DNA of 64,000 nt from Gracilimonas sp040882225 (GTDB lineage Bacteria > Bacteroidota > Rhodothermia > Balneolales > Balneolaceae): contig JBBEBR010000022.1 of assembly GCA_040882225.1 (NCBI GenBank), forward strand, positions 434,001-498,000, written 5' to 3'. How positions within the stretch are numbered: position 1 is the first letter of the stretch; each line of letters starts with the position of its first letter. The notes beneath the pieces were generated by a model. The model was not told where the DNA came from, ran no database searches, and saw nothing but the letters and a program-made list of their open reading frames with translations. Both the position numbers and the translations under genes were made by a program. This document shows positions 60,974 to 64,000 of this stretch, piece after piece.

Positions 60974-62503
60974 ATGAGTTTTGAGCAACAAGGAACAGAT
61001 CAAGAAATGCTGACAAATCTACAAGAGCTAATTTCGCAGATTGAGGGTTTTAAATTATATGAAAATTCTATTCATGAAGATGACGAAGACTGGTTGTGTA
61101 TAGTAAGAGAGGGAGTTGATAAATATTTATTGGTACTTCCTGAAGATGGTTTAAATTCGAAATCTGGTTTTGTTGGGGAAAAGATCGAAGTCGGGGCAAC
61201 CACCTTATTAAAATGTGAACTATCACGCCAAAACGCAGAAATACTACGTGCACAATTTAGCTTTACAAATGCGGTATTGATCGGCAAAAAGAATTCTTAT
61301 GGTTTTGGAGACCGACTGGGAAATGCGGGCCCGGCGCATCTGAGAGTGGTACAGGAAACTGATTTCAAACCTGTTTTAGCTCAACAATCCATACGGGAAC
61401 TGGAACGAACGAACCGAACGGCAGAAGAAGTGATGGACGCCGCTTCATGGTCGGTTTTTCAGGAAGGATATCATGAAGGATTTGGTGCGGATGGCGATCA
61501 CCTAAAAACAACAAACGATATCGACCGCATGGTGAAAGCCGGTTACACCATGTTTACCATCGATCCGAGTGCATACGTGGTGAATGAAGTTAAAAGCATG
61601 ACGACAACAGAATTGGAGAAGGAGTATGAAAAACTTCCGTGGAATGAACTTCAGGATAGTTCCCAAAAACTGCTTTCCCGTTTAACTGGTGCTGAATTCA
61701 ATTTGCGTGATGGTTATACTATAAATCCAATGCGAGAAGAAGTTTTACAGGGAATGGTGAAGTACGGGCGCGTAATCACTCATACAAAAATGTTGGCTGA
61801 TTACCTGGGAAAAACCTATGCGAATCATCCCGCAGAACTGGAATTATCTGTTGATGAGACAGATGCGCCTACCACTCTTTTTGAGCATTATTTAGTAGCC
61901 TCCGAACTCGACCGGCTTGGTGTTGAGCTTGTAAGTTTAGCGCCCCGTTTTTGTGGCGATTTCGAAAAAGGAATTGATTTCAAAGGAGACCTAAACCAAT
62001 TTCGGGATGAGTATATTCAGCATTTAGCCATCGCTGATAAATTTGGTGGTTATAAATTGAGTATACATTCGGGCAGTGATAAATTTTCTGTTTATGAAGT
62101 AGTGGGTTCTATCAATCTTGGTGCCGTGCATGTAAAAACAGCGGGCACATCCTACCTGGAAGCACTGAGAGCAGTTTCTGTGGCAGCCCCGGAGTTCTTC
62201 AGGGAAATTATGGCCTTTTCTTTGAAGCGGTTTGAAGAAGACAAAAAAACCTATCACATCTCTGCTGATGTAGCCAAGATCGAAGATCCAAAGTCTGTAC
62301 CCGATGAAAAACTTCCAGGCTACCTCGATGACGATCATGCGAGACAGGTTCTCCATGTAGCTTTTGGATCAGTGCTTTCAGGTGCTCTTCCTGAAGCTAA
62401 GTCATACAAGAATAGGTTAATGACAATTTTGGAAGAAAACGAAGACATCCATGAGCGGTTCCTTATCCGCCATTTCGAAAAGCATTTAGATCCTTTCAAG
62501 TAA
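60974..62503 (+). CDS. uxaE: tagaturonate epimerase family protein (UxaE-like)
   Basis: 509 residues matching the UxaE family, which interconverts D-tagaturonate and D-fructuronate in galacturonate catabolism by C4 epimerisation. The block GFGDRLGNAGPAHLRVVQE (106-124) and the WSVFQEGYHEGFGADGDHLK segment (160-179) mark it. Metal ligands in the family are His/Glu/Asp, and HxxxxGADGDHLK is compatible. No uxaC, uxuA or uxuB lies in the window, so it may connect galacturonate to a route elsewhere. Starts 26 bp after PME on the same strand. Confidence 0.82.
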   Translation: MSFEQQGTDQEMLTNLQELISQIEGFKLYENSIHEDDEDWLCIVREGVDKYLLVLPEDGLNSKSGFVGEKIEVGATTLLKCELSRQNAEILRAQFSFTNAVLIGKKNSYGFGDRLGNAGPAHLRVVQETDFKPVLAQQSIRELERTNRTAEEVMDAASWSVFQEGYHEGFGADGDHLKTTNDIDRMVKAGYTMFTIDPSAYVVNEVKSMTTTELEKEYEKLPWNELQDSSQKLLSRLTGAEFNLRDGYTINPMREEVLQGMVKYGRVITHTKMLADYLGKTYANHPAELELSVDETDAPTTLFEHYLVASELDRLGVELVSLAPRFCGDFEKGIDFKGDLNQFRDEYIQHLAIADKFGGYKLSIHSGSDKFSVYEVVGSINLGAVHVKTAGTSYLEALRAVSVAAPEFFREIMAFSLKRFEEDKKTYHISADVAKIEDPKSVPDEKLPGYLDDDHARQVLHVAFGSVLSGALPEAKSYKNRLMTILEENEDIHERFLIRHFEKHLDPFK

Positions 62504-62563
62504 AATGAATGCTTTATTTGTAAAAACAATTTCGAGGTAAAATATTTGTTGATTCTTCTGAAA

Positions 62564-62604
62564 TTTTACCGTTATTTGAATTAAAGTTATTTACCGGTTA
62601 AGTA
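62564..62604 (+). promoter_or_regulatory. candidate shared operator motif (copy B)
   Basis: Holds TTTTACCGTTA (62564-62574) and then AAGTTATTTACCGGTTAAGT (62584-62603), in the 256-bp gap before the TonB receptor. The second part resembles copy A with a 3-base insertion. Confidence 0.5.
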
Positions 62605-62759
62605 ATCTCTATTACACTACAAAAGGACTTTTTTTATGCTGAATGTTAATTGGAAGCGCTTCTTGTTGTCGAGCTGATTGAAGCGGATATTAGCTGGAAC
62701 TAAAATAATTCACATCAAAAATTCATTACTAAAACTGGACAGATAAGTACTTACAACCA

Positions 62760-64000
62760 ATGAACAGGCAGTCAAAAAACGAAATTATAGCTGAGGCCAA
62801 TATTATCTCTCATGGGGAAATAATAACGCGAAGGTCATTTTCAAAGATACTCAAAGGTGCAGGGATTGGGCTTTTTCTATTCGTTTTTTCGGGATTCTGT
62901 TCTGTTGCTTTAGCACAAACCGGCAGTATTTCCGGCACGGTTGCAGATGATAATTCGGGTGAAATTATTCAGGGTGAAGTAAAATTGCTGAATTCTAATA
63001 CTGAGGCTGCATCAAGTGGTGGTGCTTTTGATTTTACAGGGCTCGCAGAAGGTGATTACACACTTTTGGTCAACTCACCGGGGTATTATAGTCGCGCCAT
63101 TGAAATTAATTTATCAGCTGATGAAAAAATTGAGCAAATAATTGGCCTTGCGGGTGTTTCTGCTAATGAACAAAGAGCCCTGAATTTTAGCAACACACTT
63201 AGTACTGAAAGAACTAATGATTTCGGTGATTATTCCATAAAAGAAGCTCTTGTGCGTGTGCCAGGGATTCAGGTTTCGAGAGAAGGTGAAATAAATATTC
63301 GCGGCACAGGATTTGATTCTTACAATGTAACCCTGAATGGTCAGCGGCTGGCAAATACTGGTTTTGAAAACCGAAGTTTTGATTTAGCCTCCATCTCAGT
63401 AGACGCCATTCGCAAGCTGGAAGTTATAAAAGTACTTACCCCAGATATGGATGCCGATGCACTTGGGGGAGTCATAAATTTACATACCACCCAACTTGCC
63501 GGAAAGGAAAGAAAACTTAGCGCACGATTAGGAGGAGGGGCTAACACTCAATATTTAAGCAGAAACGGTCCCGGTAACCGTGCTTGGCTGAATTATTCAG
63601 AGAAGTTTCAGGAGAATATTTCCGTGGCGTTAAACCTGAGCTATCAGGAAGATCAGCAGGGCTGGGAAGAGCTGAACCTGAGTTATGGATTGGCAGATTT
63701 TGGCAGTGGCTTGGTTGATGTTGTTGAACAAATTTCACCAAGCTTGCACATGGATAACCGTGGCAGGTTTGGCAGTACCGTTTCGGTAAGCTATGATCCG
63801 GCTGAGGAGGAATCTTATTTTTTCCGGGCTATGGTTGCGACAGACAACCGTGAAAATGTAAGTCATGCAAATAACTGGTTGGCACAGGGCGATTGGGTTG
63901 ATCAACTTACAACGGGAGCTGAAGGCGAGCTGGGTACGTATTCACACGATGCGCGACAGCAAAGTACGGATATAACACAGGCTACTTTTCAAGCCGGTGG
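62760..64000 (+). CDS. TonB-dependent receptor, 5' part (partial)
   Basis: Open frame of 413 codons running off the window. A polar N-terminal stretch (1-27) precedes a hydrophobic signal segment (about 28-52, FLFVFSGFCSVALAQ). Then comes a carboxypeptidase-regulatory-like domain (about 54-130) and the TonB plug (about 140-240; GINIRGTGFD-type, here EINIRGTGFDSYNVTLNGQR), followed by beta-barrel strands. The plug pattern is of the TIGR01782 'Xanth-Caul' type, often used for plant polysaccharide fragments. With neighbours, uptake of pectin oligosaccharides is probable. The ATG at 62760 lacks a clear ribosome site. Confidence 0.88.
   Translation, partial: MNRQSKNEIIAEANIISHGEIITRRSFSKILKGAGIGLFLFVFSGFCSVALAQTGSISGTVADDNSGEIIQGEVKLLNSNTEAASSGGAFDFTGLAEGDYTLLVNSPGYYSRAIEINLSADEKIEQIIGLAGVSANEQRALNFSNTLSTERTNDFGDYSIKEALVRVPGIQVSREGEINIRGTGFDSYNVTLNGQRLANTGFENRSFDLASISVDAIRKLEVIKVLTPDMDADALGGVINLHTTQLAGKERKLSARLGGGANTQYLSRNGPGNRAWLNYSEKFQENISVALNLSYQEDQQGWEELNLSYGLADFGSGLVDVVEQISPSLHMDNRGRFGSTVSVSYDPAEEESYFFRAMVATDNRENVSHANNWLAQGDWVDQLTTGAEGELGTYSHDARQQSTDITQATFQAG

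Overview
The window looks like chromosomal DNA from a marine-type member of the Balneolota (Balneola, Gracilimonas or Rhodohalobacter relatives) or a close Bacteroidota/Rhodothermota lineage. This is inferred from protein content. A 1093-residue secreted repeat protein ends in a type IX secretion sorting domain with the NYPNPFNP signature. There is an ssb-gldE pair, a bacillithiol deacetylase (BshB1), Rho with a long charged insert, outer-membrane barrels of DUF6588 and DUF5723 type, and a TonB-dependent receptor. Gene density is high, the DNA is AT-rich, and Shine-Dalgarno sites are often weak or absent. I saw no rRNA, tRNA, CRISPR array or prophage.

Left half (1-26.5 kb) is mostly housekeeping: the end of a DUF3108-like gene and dut, an S9 peptidase, tryptophan 2,3-dioxygenase, a Fur-family regulator divergent from an acyl-CoA synthetase, cysteine desulfurase with a LOG-family hydrolase, pgk, an AI-2E family permease, ssb-gldE-murB, an M48 protease lipoprotein, two tandem rhomboids and ispG. 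A decayed MFS transporter, a RHH/PIN toxin-antitoxin pair, a thioredoxin-fold protein without active-site cysteines joined to pabC-folC, rho and bshB1 follow.

Middle (26.6-48.4 kb): a MacAB-TolC-like efflux locus is split into two separate permeases, three small membrane or coiled-coil proteins, TolC, MacA and a stand-alone ATPase, closed by a strong terminator. Then come a DUF6588 barrel, rsgA, a PfpI/DJ-1 protein, lon, a DUF5723-like barrel, a PcrA/UvrD helicase, the large secreted repeat protein and fructose-1,6-bisphosphatase.

Right end (48.4-64 kb) is a pectin/uronate utilisation locus. On the minus strand: kduI, kduD, a DUF4861 lipoprotein, a LacI-type regulator, KDG kinase, KDPG aldolase and a DctPQM TRAP transporter. 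On the plus strand: a GH105-like unsaturated uronyl hydrolase, a rhamnogalacturonan acetylesterase, a pectin methylesterase, tagaturonate epimerase (UxaE) and the start of a TonB-dependent receptor. The logic is de-esterification outside the cytoplasm, uptake, conversion of unsaturated uronate to KDG, then KDPG, pyruvate and glyceraldehyde-3-phosphate. Three matching palindromes (TGYAAYCGATTGYA) in the control regions are good candidates for the LacI-type operator. A second shared motif (TAAGTTAYCGGTTAA) precedes the hydrolase, the receptor and the large secreted protein. Between the two arms lie a MITE-like element with 15-bp inverted ends and a truncated VOC gene.
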